This document shows positions 1-9,464 of a DNA stretch of 64,000 bases, piece after piece (positions within the stretch are counted from its first letter, which is position 1; every line of letters begins with the position of its first letter). The stretch is from positions 1-64,000 of the forward strand of contig NZ_QICL01000019.1 in assembly GCF_003201355.1 (NCBI RefSeq), read 5' to 3'. The stretch comes from Indolivaga alginatilytica (lineage in GTDB: Bacteria > Bacteroidota > Bacteroidia > Bacteroidales > Dysgonomonadaceae). The translations under genes were made by a program, and so were the position numbers. The notes below the pieces were generated by a model. The model had not been told where the DNA came from and searched no databases. It saw only the letters and a list, made by a program, of their open reading frames with translations.

Positions 1-120
1 TTTTGTCTGAGACCTTGGTTTGCATATCTTGAAAAACTCCCCAGTTTTTCTTTCTAAGATACGAAAAATCAAGGTCTTTTCAAAATATTAAAAAACTTAT
101 ATTCAAATAATTATATCAAT

Positions 121-220
121 TTAGTGCCTCTTTTTGTCATGTACTATGGACAAAAGTAACAAAAGTGACACTTTTTTCAATGTCTTATTTTCCTTATTCA
201 TTCGTGTTACTTTTGTAATC
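121..220. repeat. TTTTGTnAC-type repeat, copy A
   Basis: Left part of the 443-base gene-free stretch before fhs. It holds TTAGTGCCT at 121, two direct units of CAAAAGTnAC around 150-171, and GTGTTACTTTTGTAATC at 204-220. Read in reverse complement, the 150-171 block matches 44370-44391 at 20 of 22 positions, and TTAGTGCCT recurs at the same side there. The two regions are therefore diverged copies of one element. Function unknown. An AGGTC half-palindrome lies just after it at about 225. Confidence 0.6.
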
Positions 221-345
221 GCATCAAGGTCTCATATATACTCCCTCTCAGCAGAAAAGAGTTGAAGTGAGGTCTTAACACATCCTTACATGGATAGATA
301 AAACCATACAACTCTACTGATCTTCATGCACCCAAAACAATAAAA

Positions 346-358
346 AGGTCTGTGACCT
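346..358. repeat. AGGTCnnnGACCT palindrome
   Basis: AGGTC-TGT-GACCT, preceded by CAAAACAATAAAA, which is the reverse complement of the T-rich flank seen in the full dispersed repeat. It is a short solo copy of the palindromic head of the family. Another partial copy lies at 6-15. Confidence 0.55.
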
Positions 359-401
359 CAAACAGCAAATGAATAACAATAAAACATCCTAAAAGTTTAC
401 T

Positions 402-409
402 TATCTTTG
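402..409 (+). promoter_or_regulatory. Probable -7 promoter box of fhs
   Basis: TATCTTTG fits the Bacteroidota -7 consensus TAnnTTTG and lies 35 bases before the fhs start codon. I see no clear TTTG -33 box at the expected distance. Confidence 0.5.
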
Positions 410-443
410 TAGAAACCATGATAAAGATACCTATTGTTATTTT

Positions 444-2111
444 ATGAAAACAGATATTGAAATTGCCAGAAGCATCAAACTTGAGCCGATCAGTAAAATA
501 GCTCAACAGATAAACATAGCTGATGAACACATCCATAACTATGGAAAGTACATGGCTAAAGTGCCTGTATCACTTATTGACAATGAAAAGGTAAACCAAA
601 GTAATCTCATACTCGTAACTGCTATAACACCAACCAAAGCAGGTATCGGTAAAACAACAGTTTCTATAGGTTTGACTTTAGGACTAAACAAAATAGGAAA
701 GAAAGCAGTAGTAGCCTTACGCGAACCCTCTCTGGGACCTTGCTTCGGTATGAAAGGGGGAGCAGCAGGAGGCGGATATGCACAGGTTCTACCGATGGAA
801 GATATAAACCTGCACTTCACAGGAGATTTTCATGCAATCACCTCAGCACACAATATGATATCGGCTTTGCTTGATAATTATTTGTATCAAAATCGCGCGG
901 CAGGAAAAGGACTGAAAGAAATTCTTTGGAAAAGAGTATTGGATATTAATGACAGAAGCTTACGTTATATAGTTTCAGGATTACACGGGTCGGCTAACGG
1001 TATTCCTACCGAATCGGGTTTCGATATAACTCCTGCATCTGAAATAATGGCAATACTTTGTTTATCGAAAGACATCGCCGATTTAAGAAGACGTATCGAA
1101 AAAATCATATTAGGATACAATTACGACAATACACCTTTCACGGTGAAAGACCTGGGTATTGCAGGAGCGATAGTTGTATTACTTAAAGACGCCATCAACC
1201 CTAATCTGGTACAAACTACCGAACACAACGCTGCCATAGTACATGGAGGACCCTTTGCAAATATTGCTCATGGGTGTAATTCAGTCATTGCTACTAAAGT
1301 AGCCATGAGCCATGCCGATTATGTAGTAACGGAAGCCGGATTCGGAGCAGATTTAGGAGCCGAAAAATTCTTCAATATCAAATGCCGTAAAGCAGGGCTA
1401 AATCCCAAGCTGACCGTTATTGTAGCAACAGCCCAAGGCTTGAAAATGCACGGCGGCGTTGCCATAGAAGACATAAAGAAAGAAAACACAGAAGGCTTAA
1501 AAAACGGATTAGCCAATATCGAAAAACATATCGTTAATATGCAATCGTTTGGTCAGACTGTAGTTGTAGCTTTCAACAAATATGCACAGGACACTCAGGC
1601 TGAACTGGATATTATCACCCGATTCTGCCAAGAAAAAAACATAGGATTTGCCATCAACAACGCTTTCACCGAAGGAGGCGAAGGAGCTGTGGAATTAGCG
1701 AATCTGGTTGTGGATACTATTGAGAAGAATCCATCAAAAGCGCTTTCATTTACATACGAAGACAGTGATTCTATACAACAAAAAGTAGAAAAAGTAGCAA
1801 AAAAAATATATGGTGCCGAATCGGTTGAATTCAGCGGCAAGGCTCAAAAAATACTGCAATTAATAAAGGGTACCGACATAGAAAAATATCCGATATGTAT
1901 TGCAAAGACTCAATATTCGTTTTCGGAAGACCCGAAAGCTTACGGAGTCGCAAAAGGCTTTACTCTGACTATTAATGATATGGTAATTAATAACGGAGCA
2001 GAATTTATCGTAGCCATAGCAGGTACTATTATGAGGATGCCCGGATTACCAAAAAAACCACAAGCAAATCATATTGATATTGTAGACGGTTTAATTGACG
2101 GCTTAAGTTAA
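444..2111 (+). CDS. fhs: Formate--tetrahydrofolate ligase
   Basis: 555 residues, the usual length for this family. The enzyme joins formate to tetrahydrofolate using ATP, giving 10-formyl-THF for purine, fMet-tRNA and one-carbon metabolism in the cytoplasm. A P-loop-like stretch, [11 protein letters not shown], is at residues 62-72, followed by the [22 protein letters not shown]-type folate/formyl-phosphate region near 93-115. The C-terminal part is conserved through GLPKKPQA. The start ATG lies about 35 bases after a TAnnTTTG box. It is monocistronic in appearance, because its stop codon runs directly into an AGGTCnnnGACCT hairpin. No other folate gene is adjacent. Confidence 0.97.
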   Translation: MKTDIEIARSIKLEPISKIAQQINIADEHIHNYGKYMAKVPVSLIDNEKVNQSNLILVTAITPTKAGIGKTTVSIGLTLGLNKIGKKAVVALREPSLGPCFGMKGGAAGGGYAQVLPMEDINLHFTGDFHAITSAHNMISALLDNYLYQNRAAGKGLKEILWKRVLDINDRSLRYIVSGLHGSANGIPTESGFDITPASEIMAILCLSKDIADLRRRIEKIILGYNYDNTPFTVKDLGIAGAIVVLLKDAINPNLVQTTEHNAAIVHGGPFANIAHGCNSVIATKVAMSHADYVVTEAGFGADLGAEKFFNIKCRKAGLNPKLTVIVATAQGLKMHGGVAIEDIKKENTEGLKNGLANIEKHIVNMQSFGQTVVVAFNKYAQDTQAELDIITRFCQEKNIGFAINNAFTEGGEGAVELANLVVDTIEKNPSKALSFTYEDSDSIQQKVEKVAKKIYGAESVEFSGKAQKILQLIKGTDIEKYPICIAKTQYSFSEDPKAYGVAKGFTLTINDMVINNGAEFIVAIAGTIMRMPGLPKKPQANHIDIVDGLIDGLS

Positions 2112-2186
2112 GGTCGAAGACCTTTTGATTGTTTTGGCAAGTTTAAAAAGCACAGTCAGTTATAATTTTAGAATATACCATTTCTC
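2110..2186 (+). repeat. Dispersed intergenic repeat, degenerate copy
   Basis: AGGTCGAAGACCT (2111-2123) overlaps the last base of the fhs stop codon. It is followed by TTTGATTGTTTTGGCAAG and CAGTCAGTTATAATT, clearly related to the full copy at 3048. The head can fold as a short hairpin followed by T-rich sequence, so it probably ends fhs transcription. The tail runs into the start of the next gene. Confidence 0.6.
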
Positions 2187-3035
2187 ATGAAAAAAATGTT
2201 GATCCTGTTTTCGTTCCTTACTGTAGCATTTATTACTAATGCAACAGTAATGTATACAATACAAGATTCGCTTATTTACGAAAGGTATATCAGCCGGTTA
2301 AAAGCGGATGCAAGTTTACCGATAAGTGAATTGATAGTAAAAACAGCGTTATTTTTTCGGGAGGCTCCCTATGTAGCATCAACACTCGATAATAATCAAT
2401 CGGAACAGCTGGTAATCAATCTCCGTCAATTCGATTGTACTACATTCGTAGAAAGTTGTATTGCCCTTAGCAGAACACTTAAAACGGGAGATCATACATT
2501 TTCTAATTTCGCCAATCAGTTACAGATTATCCGATATAGAAATGGTAAGATCGAGGATTATGCCTCCCGGTTACATTATGTAACAGACTGGATATACGAC
2601 AATACAAAAAAAGGTATTCTAAAGAATGAAAGTTCGGCTTTAGGGGGAACATTAAACAACAAAACAATAGATTTCATGTCAACCCATACGGATGCTTACA
2701 AGCCTCTCCGCAATAATCCAAAGCTGCAACAAAAAATCACAGACACAGAGCATCAGATAAATAGCAGAGGCGGGTATTACTTTGTAAAAAAGGAGAACAT
2801 AGGCAAGATTAACAATCAAATCGAAAATGGTGATATACTGGCATTTGCAACCACTATCAACGGTTTAGACTATACGCATATAGGCATCGCTTATCATAAC
2901 GGAACAAAGCTTACCTTTATCCATGCATCCAGTAAAGCAATGAAAGTAATTATGGAACCTCAGCCCTTGTCTGATTATTGCCTGAAATCAGCGAAATGTA
3001 CAGGCGTAAGTATTTTACGCATAATAGAACAATAA
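2187..3035 (+). CDS. DUF1460 family secreted amidase-like protein
   Basis: 282 residues with an N-terminal signal peptide (MKKMLILFSFLTVAFITNA). The pattern matches the DUF1460 family, an NlpC/P60-like papain fold found in Bacteroidales and thought to act on peptidoglycan peptides or amide bonds. The likely catalytic Cys is C84 in RQFDCTTFVES and the His is H231 in DYTHIGIA. A GDILAF strand precedes the His, as expected in this fold. It lies between two intergenic repeats and downstream of fhs. A cell-wall hydrolase in the periplasm is the best call; the substrate cannot be read from sequence. Confidence 0.85.
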   Translation: MKKMLILFSFLTVAFITNATVMYTIQDSLIYERYISRLKADASLPISELIVKTALFFREAPYVASTLDNNQSEQLVINLRQFDCTTFVESCIALSRTLKTGDHTFSNFANQLQIIRYRNGKIEDYASRLHYVTDWIYDNTKKGILKNESSALGGTLNNKTIDFMSTHTDAYKPLRNNPKLQQKITDTEHQINSRGGYYFVKKENIGKINNQIENGDILAFATTINGLDYTHIGIAYHNGTKLTFIHASSKAMKVIMEPQPLSDYCLKSAKCTGVSILRIIEQ

Positions 3036-3047
3036 GTATTTTACATT

Positions 3048-3140
3048 AAGGTCTTAGACCTTTTTATTGCTTTGGTAAGCATAACAGCAATAGTCTGTTA
3101 TAATTCGAAAATACATCATTAAATATTTTTATTTACATTA
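3048..3140 (+). repeat. Dispersed intergenic repeat, full copy
   Basis: The clearest copy. Blocks in order are AAGGTCTTAGACCTTTTTAT, TGCTTTGGTAAGCATAACAG, CAATAGTCTGTTATAATTCG and CATCATTAAATATTTTTATT. The palindromic head plus T5 looks like a terminator for the preceding gene, and the tail ends 14 bases before the next start codon. Near-identical copies are at 7615 and 60366. Confidence 0.85.
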
Positions 3141-3153
3141 CTAAATATAAACG

Positions 3154-4044
3154 ATGAATAAAGAAATATTTTTAAGGATGAGCAGTTGGTCACAACTCTT
3201 TTTCCTTTGCCTTTTTAGCTTTGGCGGTTTAATCATAGCTTCCATTCTTACTCTTGCAATAGGAGCAGGTATGAACTCGCTTCAATCATTGGATTTTATG
3301 AAGGCTATGCAAGTGGTTCAGGTAATATTCATTTTCCTGATCCCGGCTTTACTGTGCGCTCATTTATTTCACAAGTCAGCTCCCCGCTTTCTGAAAATAA
3401 ATAAACCGATTGATGTAAAATTTCTGTTACTTTCTATTCTTCTTATATTCGCAATTCAGCCGTTAATAGCCTTTACGGGTTATTACAATGGCTTGATGAC
3501 TCTTCCCGAATCTCTGGCAGGATTAGAACGGATTATGAAAATGATGGAAGAACAAACACAGGAGCTGGTAGAGAGAATGCTTACTACCAATTCTATTATT
3601 ATTCTATTAATCAACCTGTTTGTAATAGCTATCACTGCAGGCGTTACCGAAGAGTTTTTCTTTAGAGGATCCATGCAGCAAACCATCAAGAAAATCTGTA
3701 AAAACAGGCATGTAGCTGTATGGATTACCGCATTTATATTCAGTTTCATCCATTTCCAATTCTATGGATTTGTACCGCGCTTGCTTCTTGGGGCTTTACT
3801 GGGATATATCTTCCTGTGGTCGGGTAACCTGTGGATACCGGTAATTGTTCACGCAATTAATAACACCATAGGCGTTCTGACCTTTCATTTCTTCCACAAT
3901 ACTCCTATATACGAGAAACTCGAAACTTTCGGGGTAGGCAATACCCTATGGGCTACAGTGGTAAGCGTTGTTTTGTCAGGAACTATTCTGGCTATTCTTT
4001 CACGGGAATATCAGAAGAATAATCCGCAGGACTTCACGATATAA
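3154..4044 (+). CDS. CPBP family intramembrane metalloprotease
   Basis: 296 residues with about seven to eight hydrophobic segments. The family signature is complete: EEFFFR (E166, E167, R171), then FSFIHFQFYGF with a His near 201, then HAINN near the end. These are the conserved motifs of Abi/CPBP (Rce1-like) membrane proteases. The substrate is unknown; Bacteroidota encode many such paralogues, some near peptide or toxin loci. Here the neighbours are a cell-wall amidase and a sugar transferase. The ATG start is preceded by the dispersed repeat. Confidence 0.88.
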   Translation: MNKEIFLRMSSWSQLFFLCLFSFGGLIIASILTLAIGAGMNSLQSLDFMKAMQVVQVIFIFLIPALLCAHLFHKSAPRFLKINKPIDVKFLLLSILLIFAIQPLIAFTGYYNGLMTLPESLAGLERIMKMMEEQTQELVERMLTTNSIIILLINLFVIAITAGVTEEFFFRGSMQQTIKKICKNRHVAVWITAFIFSFIHFQFYGFVPRLLLGALLGYIFLWSGNLWIPVIVHAINNTIGVLTFHFFHNTPIYEKLETFGVGNTLWATVVSVVLSGTILAILSREYQKNNPQDFTI

Positions 4045-4142
4045 AGATTCGACCGTTATTTTGGCAGGATATAATAACGTGACATAACTATAAGGAATGG
4101 TAAATATTTATTGTTACATTCTTAATATTAGATTTACTCTTA

Positions 4143-5555
4143 ATGGAGCTTACAAAAAGAAAAGATGGTTTTGGACATCTGATAAAATGGATTATCAGAC
4201 TAGGGGATCTTATTCTTATCAATCTCTGTCTGATTCTCTTATCGAATCTTCTTTTTTCGGATAATACATTCACACTCTTTATAAATAATGTCAGTTTGGG
4301 AGAGATATTCCTCCTTATCAATCTGATCTATTTTGTAGTTGTGAGTATTATTCCCATAAACTTATCATCAAATATTATTTTCTTTGACAAAGTCGTCCAT
4401 CGGAGTTTCTTATTTATATCTCTTTATTTTATATTACTTACGGCAGGGATGCTATTATTGGGAGTCGGCAAAATCAGCTTCGACGATTGGTTAATCTTTT
4501 TCTGCGGATTGGCATTCTCTTATATTCTATGGCATATCGCAGTACGCATGGGTTTGAAACTATACCGCAGTAAAGGTTATAACTATAAGCGGATTGTAAT
4601 TATCGGAAGCGGCAACAATGCTTTGAATGTTTACAACGAACTGAAATCAAGCGACTACGGATACAAAGTATTAGGGCTATTTGACGACAATCCCGATTTT
4701 CAGAACTCAACTCTTAACTATCTGGGAACATTATCTCAGGTTGACAAATTCTGTATCGAAAATAAGGTAGACGAAATCTATTGCACTCTCCCAAACAATG
4801 AAGAGTCTGCTATTTTACGTCTGGTGAACTTTTCCGAGAAAAACATGATACGCTTCTTTCTTATACCCGAATTTTACGGCTATATCAGAAGAAAATTAGT
4901 GTTAAACTCACTTCAATCGATACCACTGATCGGTATCAGACCCGAACCCCTGCAATTAGTATATAATAGAATACTGAAAAGAACATTCGATATCGTATTC
5001 TCATTTATTGTATTAATCACTGTCTATCCCATTATTTATATTGTATTCGGAATCATTATCAAACTTACATCACACGGCCCTGTTGTTTTCAGGCAACGAA
5101 GAACCGGATTGCAGGGAAAAGAGTTTACATGTTATAAATTCCGAACCATGCATCTCAATGACAAATCGGATTCCCTCACAACGCAGCATACCGATCCGCG
5201 AATTACACCCATAGGAAGATTCATGAGGCGAACAAGCATGGATGAACTCCCTCAATTTTTCAATGTTTTAATAGGGAATATGTCGGTTGTAGGACCTCGC
5301 CCCCATATGACTAAACAGACTAATTTATACAATGGACTTATAGATAAGTTTATGATACGCCACATGATAAAACCGGGAATCACGGGTTGGGCTCAGATAT
5401 CGGGCTATAGAGGGGAAACAAAAACAATCGAACAAATGGAAGGCCGGTTCAAGCGTGATGTGTGGTATATCGAGAACTGGTCTTTTATGCTTGATATCAA
5501 GATAATCGTTGTAACTACCCTCCAATTACTGAAGGGTGATGAAAATGTTTATTAA
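4143..5555 (+). CDS. Undecaprenyl-phosphate glucose phosphotransferase, WcaJ-like
   Basis: 470 residues. Four N-terminal membrane segments (about 17-140) are followed by a Rossmann-like domain (IVIIGSGNNALNVYNEL near 152). A fifth membrane helix and a C-terminal bacterial sugar transferase domain follow, with the KRTFDIVFS start, FRQRRTG, YKFRTM, DELPQF and VVGPRPHM motifs. This is the polyisoprenyl-phosphate hexose-1-phosphate transferase family. It loads the first sugar onto undecaprenyl phosphate at the inner membrane for capsule, exopolysaccharide or O-antigen synthesis. The exact sugar is uncertain. It lies 45 kb from the other polysaccharide genes of the window. Confidence 0.9.
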   Translation: MELTKRKDGFGHLIKWIIRLGDLILINLCLILLSNLLFSDNTFTLFINNVSLGEIFLLINLIYFVVVSIIPINLSSNIIFFDKVVHRSFLFISLYFILLTAGMLLLGVGKISFDDWLIFFCGLAFSYILWHIAVRMGLKLYRSKGYNYKRIVIIGSGNNALNVYNELKSSDYGYKVLGLFDDNPDFQNSTLNYLGTLSQVDKFCIENKVDEIYCTLPNNEESAILRLVNFSEKNMIRFFLIPEFYGYIRRKLVLNSLQSIPLIGIRPEPLQLVYNRILKRTFDIVFSFIVLITVYPIIYIVFGIIIKLTSHGPVVFRQRRTGLQGKEFTCYKFRTMHLNDKSDSLTTQHTDPRITPIGRFMRRTSMDELPQFFNVLIGNMSVVGPRPHMTKQTNLYNGLIDKFMIRHMIKPGITGWAQISGYRGETKTIEQMEGRFKRDVWYIENWSFMLDIKIIVVTTLQLLKGDENVY

Positions 5556-5556
5556 T

Positions 5557-5606
5557 AAAGAGAAGAGAGTTGTAACTGAAAATTCAGTTACAACTCTCTT
5601 CTCTTT
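5557..5606. terminator. Bidirectional terminator, 24-bp perfect stem
   Basis: Arms 5557-5580 and 5583-5606 are perfectly complementary over 24 bases with an AA loop. The sequence lies between the convergent sugar transferase and lipoprotein genes and can serve both. The stem is unusually long for an intrinsic terminator. Confidence 0.85.
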
Positions 5607-5638
5607 CAAAGAATATCCAAGATAAAATTACTTATCTC

Positions 5639-6400
5639 TTAGTTTATCTTCTTATAAGTTTCTGCCATTTCACTTCCCGGGTTTATTGTCAGTTTATCCC
5701 CTTCAATAAGGTAATACACTTTATTCGCAGGACCGCCAAAAGAAGAAGCCTGTAAGAAATAAGATGCTCCGTCTACATACGTATAAGCCTGATTAAATTG
5801 ATAAGCAATTTTATCCTTTACGAAAATACCATTCTCGTATACCCCTGTTATCTGTTCAATACATTGGGTATTGGTAAATTCCACATAGTCACACTTAGTA
5901 TTTCCTTGTTCATCAACATCTTCCTTAAGCCATTTACCCATAAGAGGATTAGAAACAACTCTGGTGTAGGTCTCAGCTATTTCGGTTCCGGGATTTATGG
6001 TCAGTTTATCCCCTTCAATAAGATAGTACACTTTATTACCAGGACCGCCAAAAGAAGAAGCCTGTAAAAAATAAGATGCTCCGTCTACATATGTATAACC
6101 CAGATTAAATTGATAAGCAACCTTTTCATTGTCAAAAGGACTGTCACCGTTTGATTCATAACCTCCAACCACAGACCCGATATATCTGTCTGCTGTAAAC
6201 TCGGCATACTCATAGCTGGTATTTCCCTGATTGTCGGTATACGACTTCGACCATTTACCCATAAGAGGATTAGATGCAGCAGCAGATCTCAATTCCTGAT
6301 TTTGGTTATCGCCTTCAAACTCATCATTCGAACATGAGGTAAAAAGCAGCATACCAAGACCAACTACAAACGTCGATTTAAGAAAATAAGATAGTTTCAT
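5639..6400 (-). CDS. Lipoprotein with two tandem internal repeats
   Basis: 253 residues with a lipoprotein signal (lipobox LLFTSC, then SNDEFEGD). The mature part consists of two copies of a roughly 100-residue unit, each starting SNPLMGKW and ending with KVYYLIEGDKLTINPG and AETY. The second half of each unit (YTYVDGASYFLQASSFGGP) is almost identical, while the first half has diverged. This points to a fairly recent in-frame duplication. The unit resembles lipocalin-like or DUF-type Bacteroidota lipoproteins, but I cannot name a family. The acidic residues just after the Cys suggest surface export. Confidence 0.75.
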   Translation of the reverse strand: MKLSYFLKSTFVVGLGMLLFTSCSNDEFEGDNQNQELRSAAASNPLMGKWSKSYTDNQGNTSYEYAEFTADRYIGSVVGGYESNGDSPFDNEKVAYQFNLGYTYVDGASYFLQASSFGGPGNKVYYLIEGDKLTINPGTEIAETYTRVVSNPLMGKWLKEDVDEQGNTKCDYVEFTNTQCIEQITGVYENGIFVKDKIAYQFNQAYTYVDGASYFLQASSFGGPANKVYYLIEGDKLTINPGSEMAETYKKIN

Positions 6401-6503
6401 TATTGTGTGTTTAATTATTAATATTACCCCCTTAGGGGCGATGATTCAGATCATTCTAAAATTAACAGATAAAGTTTGTGTAATATGATTTGTTCCTATT
6501 CCG

Positions 6504-7535
6504 TTAAAATATTTTCCGTTGATTAAGAGCGGTTCTGTAGCGATTTGCGTTTCTTACGTGCTCAGCATGAGTCACGGCAAAATTATGCCTACCCGAAAAG
6601 TCTTCTTTAGCACACATATAAAGGTAATCATGTTTTTGTGAATTCAATACAGAATCTATTCCTTTTATTGAAGCAACCCTGATCGGACCCGGAGGCAATC
6701 CCGGATGTTTGTAAGTATTGTATGGTGATTCTACTTGTAAATGTTCGAAAAGTATTCGTTTTAACGAAAAGTCTCCGACCGCAAACTTCACCGTTGGGTC
6801 AGCCTGTAATAATTGCCCGATCCTCAATCTATTTAAATACAACCCTGCTACGACCGGGTACTCGTCCGGAAAATAACATTCTTCCTCCACGATAGATGCC
6901 AGAATAGATACTTCGACTGGAGTCAACCCCTGAGCCTTTGCTTTTTCAAGACGATCGCTTGTCCAGAATTTCGAGTATTCCTCCTTCATTCTTTTCAGAA
7001 AGCTATCCAAAGTTACATCCCAATAGACTTCATAAGTATTAGGAACAAACATGCACGTGATTGTTTCGGGCGTAAAACCTAATTTAGAGCAGATTTCCGC
7101 ATCATTGAATGCATCCATAAACTCTTGCTCTGTCAACATCAGTTGAGACGCAAGGCGCTTCGCTAAGTCTTCCTTGGTGCGGATATTATTAAATTTCAGT
7201 TTCACAGGAGCTTGATGTCCTCCTTTTAATTCGCTTACAGCCTCCTGTATACTCATATCCGGAGTAATTGCATAACGTCCCGTCTTCATATTCGCGGGAT
7301 ACTTCATATAATTAGCCAGACGCTTAAATGCATTTAAGTCCGAAACATGAGCAGTAGTATCCATTTGGATAAGTACCGCATCGAAACTCTTTTGCTTATC
7401 GACATAAATATAAACAGTCTCTTTTATTCTGAATTCTGCATCCAGAAAACTCTTGATATATACAAAAACACCTCCTGCGGCAAGAATTAACACGGCAAGG
7501 ATTATGAACAGAACATTACGTTTAGTTTTAGCCAT
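6504..7535 (-). CDS. mltG: Endolytic transglycosylase MltG
   Basis: 343 residues with one N-terminal membrane helix (about 8-28), then a LysM-like segment and the YceG domain. The catalytic Glu sits in the ASIVEEEC motif (E217), matching ASIVEKE in characterised MltG proteins. The motifs VPNTYEVYWD, YLNRLRIGQLLQADPTVKFA and SPYNTYKHPGLPPGPI are all present. The enzyme cuts nascent glycan strands at the inner membrane and sets their length. Length and domain order are normal. An AGGTCnnnGACCT palindrome lies just upstream of the start at 7547. Confidence 0.95.
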   Translation of the reverse strand: MAKTKRNVLFIILAVLILAAGGVFVYIKSFLDAEFRIKETVYIYVDKQKSFDAVLIQMDTTAHVSDLNAFKRLANYMKYPANMKTGRYAITPDMSIQEAVSELKGGHQAPVKLKFNNIRTKEDLAKRLASQLMLTEQEFMDAFNDAEICSKLGFTPETITCMFVPNTYEVYWDVTLDSFLKRMKEEYSKFWTSDRLEKAKAQGLTPVEVSILASIVEEECYFPDEYPVVAGLYLNRLRIGQLLQADPTVKFAVGDFSLKRILFEHLQVESPYNTYKHPGLPPGPIRVASIKGIDSVLNSQKHDYLYMCAKEDFSGRHNFAVTHAEHVRNANRYRTALNQRKIF

Positions 7536-7546
7536 CTTTTTAATGA

Positions 7547-7559
7547 AGGTCTCAGACCT
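7547..7559. repeat. AGGTCnnnGACCT palindrome
   Basis: AGGTCTCAGACCT, 11 bases upstream of the mltG start codon. It is a solo head of the dispersed repeat, and a full copy follows 56 bases further on. Confidence 0.6.
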
Positions 7560-7614
7560 GTTTTATTATTTTTTGTAAATATCGTAAATCAGTTTTGCAA
7601 TACCCAAACAAGGT

Positions 7615-7705
7615 AAGGTCTTAAACCTTTTTGTTGCTTTGGTAAGCACAACAGCAATAGCCTGTTATAATTGGAAAGCATATCATTAAATACTTTCATT
7701 TACTT
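7615..7705 (+). repeat. Dispersed intergenic repeat, full copy
   Basis: Nearly identical to the copy at 3048. It has AAGGTCTTAAACCTTTTTGT, then TGCTTTGGTAAGCACAACAG, CAATAGCCTGTTATAATT and CATTAAATACTTTCATTTAC. It lies between divergent mltG and tRNA-Ser. Confidence 0.85.
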
Positions 7706-7809
7706 AGTTATAACTATTTTACGATATTCGGTTATCTAATCTCCGCCAAAATTAAACATATTATTTAGAAAAAATGAGGGTCTGATCTTGATAAATCAAA
7801 ACAAACAGC

Positions 7810-7817
7810 TATATTTG
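7810..7817 (+). promoter_or_regulatory. Probable -7 box of tRNA-Ser
   Basis: TATATTTG matches TAnnTTTG and lies 38 bases upstream of the tRNA. Confidence 0.5.
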
Positions 7818-7855
7818 CATCGCAATTCGGTTTTGCCTACGGAAAACCGTTGTTT

Positions 7856-7942
7856 GGAAGTGTGGGTGAGTGGCTGAAACCACCAGTTTGCTAAACTGAC
7901 GTACGGGTAACTGTACCGGGGGTTCGAATCCCCCCGCTTCCG
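7856..7942 (+). tRNA. tRNA-Ser(GCU)
   Basis: 87 bases with a 7-bp acceptor stem (GGAAGTG with CGCTTCC, one G-T pair), a long variable arm typical of serine tRNAs, and T-loop GGTTCGAATCC. The anticodon is GCT at 7890-7892. The 3' CCA is not encoded. No duplicated 3' fragment was seen downstream, so there is no sign that it marks an integrated element. Confidence 0.95.
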
Positions 7943-7947
7943 CAAAC

Positions 7948-8021
7948 AACACTGAATTTCAGTGTTTTATAAGAACAAAGACTAAATCAGAGGCTACTCT
8001 TTAGATTTAGTCTTTATTTTT
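7948..8021 (+). terminator. Two consecutive hairpins after tRNA-Ser
   Basis: The first hairpin is AACACTG/CAGTGTT (7948-7966). The second is AAAGACTAAATC/GATTTAGTCTTT (7977-7988 with 8004-8015), followed by ATTTTTT. The second has the form of an intrinsic terminator. From here to 8301 I see no gene. Confidence 0.7.
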
Positions 8022-8301
8022 TAATAGTAAAAGAAAAACTTTAGAAACTACAAATAAGTTTTCCGGAATAAAATAATAAAACAACTTCGCTTTTAAAGTA
8101 GATACCCTCAAAGAACACTCTAAATCAGCAGGAGTCGCATGACAGACGCCCACTCTTTCTAAATAGAACTATATTCTGAAAAGATACTTAATTATCATAA
8201 TGATAGGAGTACTGCCATTAGGAATATCCAATCATAAAATTATCTTGAAAAAATAATCGAAATTTGATATAGAGGTTGAGAACTATTAATCGACCTCTAG
8301 T

Positions 8302-8793
8302 TTAATCATCACTTAAATTATCTTGAACGTACACTATCAAAGTTTCGTTATCATGCCTTAGAAACAAGTGTCCATTTTCAATATAATAATTATTAGCATT
8401 CTTCAGCGCATCAAAAATTATAGTTTCTATGCTTGGGTTTCCCGGGCATCCTTTTGATGTGCTTAAAAACTCAGTAAACTGAATGAAATTATGTTTGATA
8501 TTTATATGCCCCGTAAAGCCATTACATCCAGAATAACCGCCATAACGATTATTGGCCCATATTTTCAGAGTTATATAATTCTTCTCAGGGATATTTATGT
8601 ATTCCCTTCCATCTACCTTCACTGTGTATAATTTCCATTTAGAAAGAGGTTTTTCTCCTTCCTGCTTTTCAGATGAAGAATAATCTCGATCATACAACGA
8701 ATATTCATTATATCCTGAAATTGATCCACATCCCGAAAAGATGAAAACGAGAACAGAATAAATAAATAATTTAAGAGCGATATTGATTTGCAT
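8302..8793 (-). CDS. META domain lipoprotein
   Basis: 163 residues with a lipoprotein signal (lipobox IFSGC, then GSISGY). The C-terminal half fits the META/HslJ family: GGYSGCNGFTGHINI, FTEFLSTSKGCPGN with the paired Cys of this fold, and a terminal LIVYVQ strand. These domains occur in envelope proteins of unclear function, sometimes linked to stress or antibiotic tolerance. It is a single gene; its 5' end faces the hairpin that ends the next gene. Confidence 0.7.
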   Translation of the reverse strand: MQINIALKLFIYSVLVFIFSGCGSISGYNEYSLYDRDYSSSEKQEGEKPLSKWKLYTVKVDGREYINIPEKNYITLKIWANNRYGGYSGCNGFTGHINIKHNFIQFTEFLSTSKGCPGNPSIETIIFDALKNANNYYIENGHLFLRHDNETLIVYVQDNLSDD

Positions 8794-8866
8794 AAAACTA
8801 TAGTATCTTAAGAATTTTATACTAAAATAAGGAAATAAACGAATAAAAGCATCATTAAATATAAAA

Positions 8867-8900
8867 CCGCCCTAAAGCTATATTTTAGACTTTAGGACGG
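8867..8900 (-). terminator. Terminator hairpin
   Basis: Arms CCGCCCTAAAG and CTTTAGGACGG pair with one mismatch, just past the stop codon of the minus-strand gene at 8908. Confidence 0.65.
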
Positions 8901-8907
8901 AAGTAAT

Positions 8908-9282
8908 TTAGCAATAAAAAGCAAATACGATCCCTTCTTTGCTTTTCTTAATTTTCACACTGCAATTGGATAATAACCAATGACTTTTTAAATAATTATA
9001 ATTAAATCTATCGTTCAGATATATAATTATTTGATCTATATCGCCAATTTTATCAGGAAATAAAAGCACAAGGTTGCAAATATTGTCATTGTCGAATGTT
9101 GTCGCTAATGTTACTTCCTGTTCATCAAACCTTATTTCAATTATATCCTCACATACACCCTTTTCAATATGCTTCATAATGCAGATCGGGTAATTGACAT
9201 ATTTATTTTCTATATCGCCATGAGAAAGCCATAGTATAGAGCCTGCGTGTTTAATCAGTTCGGAGAAATGTTGTATATCCAT
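8908..9282 (-). CDS. Hypothetical protein, 124 residues
   Basis: Short soluble protein without signal peptide or membrane segment. It alternates predicted strands (DIIEIRFDEQEVTLATTF, CNLVLLFPD) with acidic stretches and ends with a lysine-rich SVKIKKSKEGIVFAFYC. I recognise no family. The reading frame is intact and is followed by a good terminator hairpin, which supports a real gene. It sits in the accessory-looking stretch after tRNA-Ser. Confidence 0.55.
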   Translation of the reverse strand: MDIQHFSELIKHAGSILWLSHGDIENKYVNYPICIMKHIEKGVCEDIIEIRFDEQEVTLATTFDNDNICNLVLLFPDKIGDIDQIIIYLNDRFNYNYLKSHWLLSNCSVKIKKSKEGIVFAFYC

Positions 9283-9464
9283 AGATGTCCGCTTTTAAGC
9301 CTGATTGAATAAATCAAGCCGATATAAATATTATTAATCAATAGTTTATATCCCTGTGTTTCCTTTTGTTCAAGTCAAACGGACTGATAACACGAACAAT
9401 TACAGGCAGCAATACAAATATACAATTTTGCACCAAAAGTTAATATCGGTTTTTCTTTTTTACT

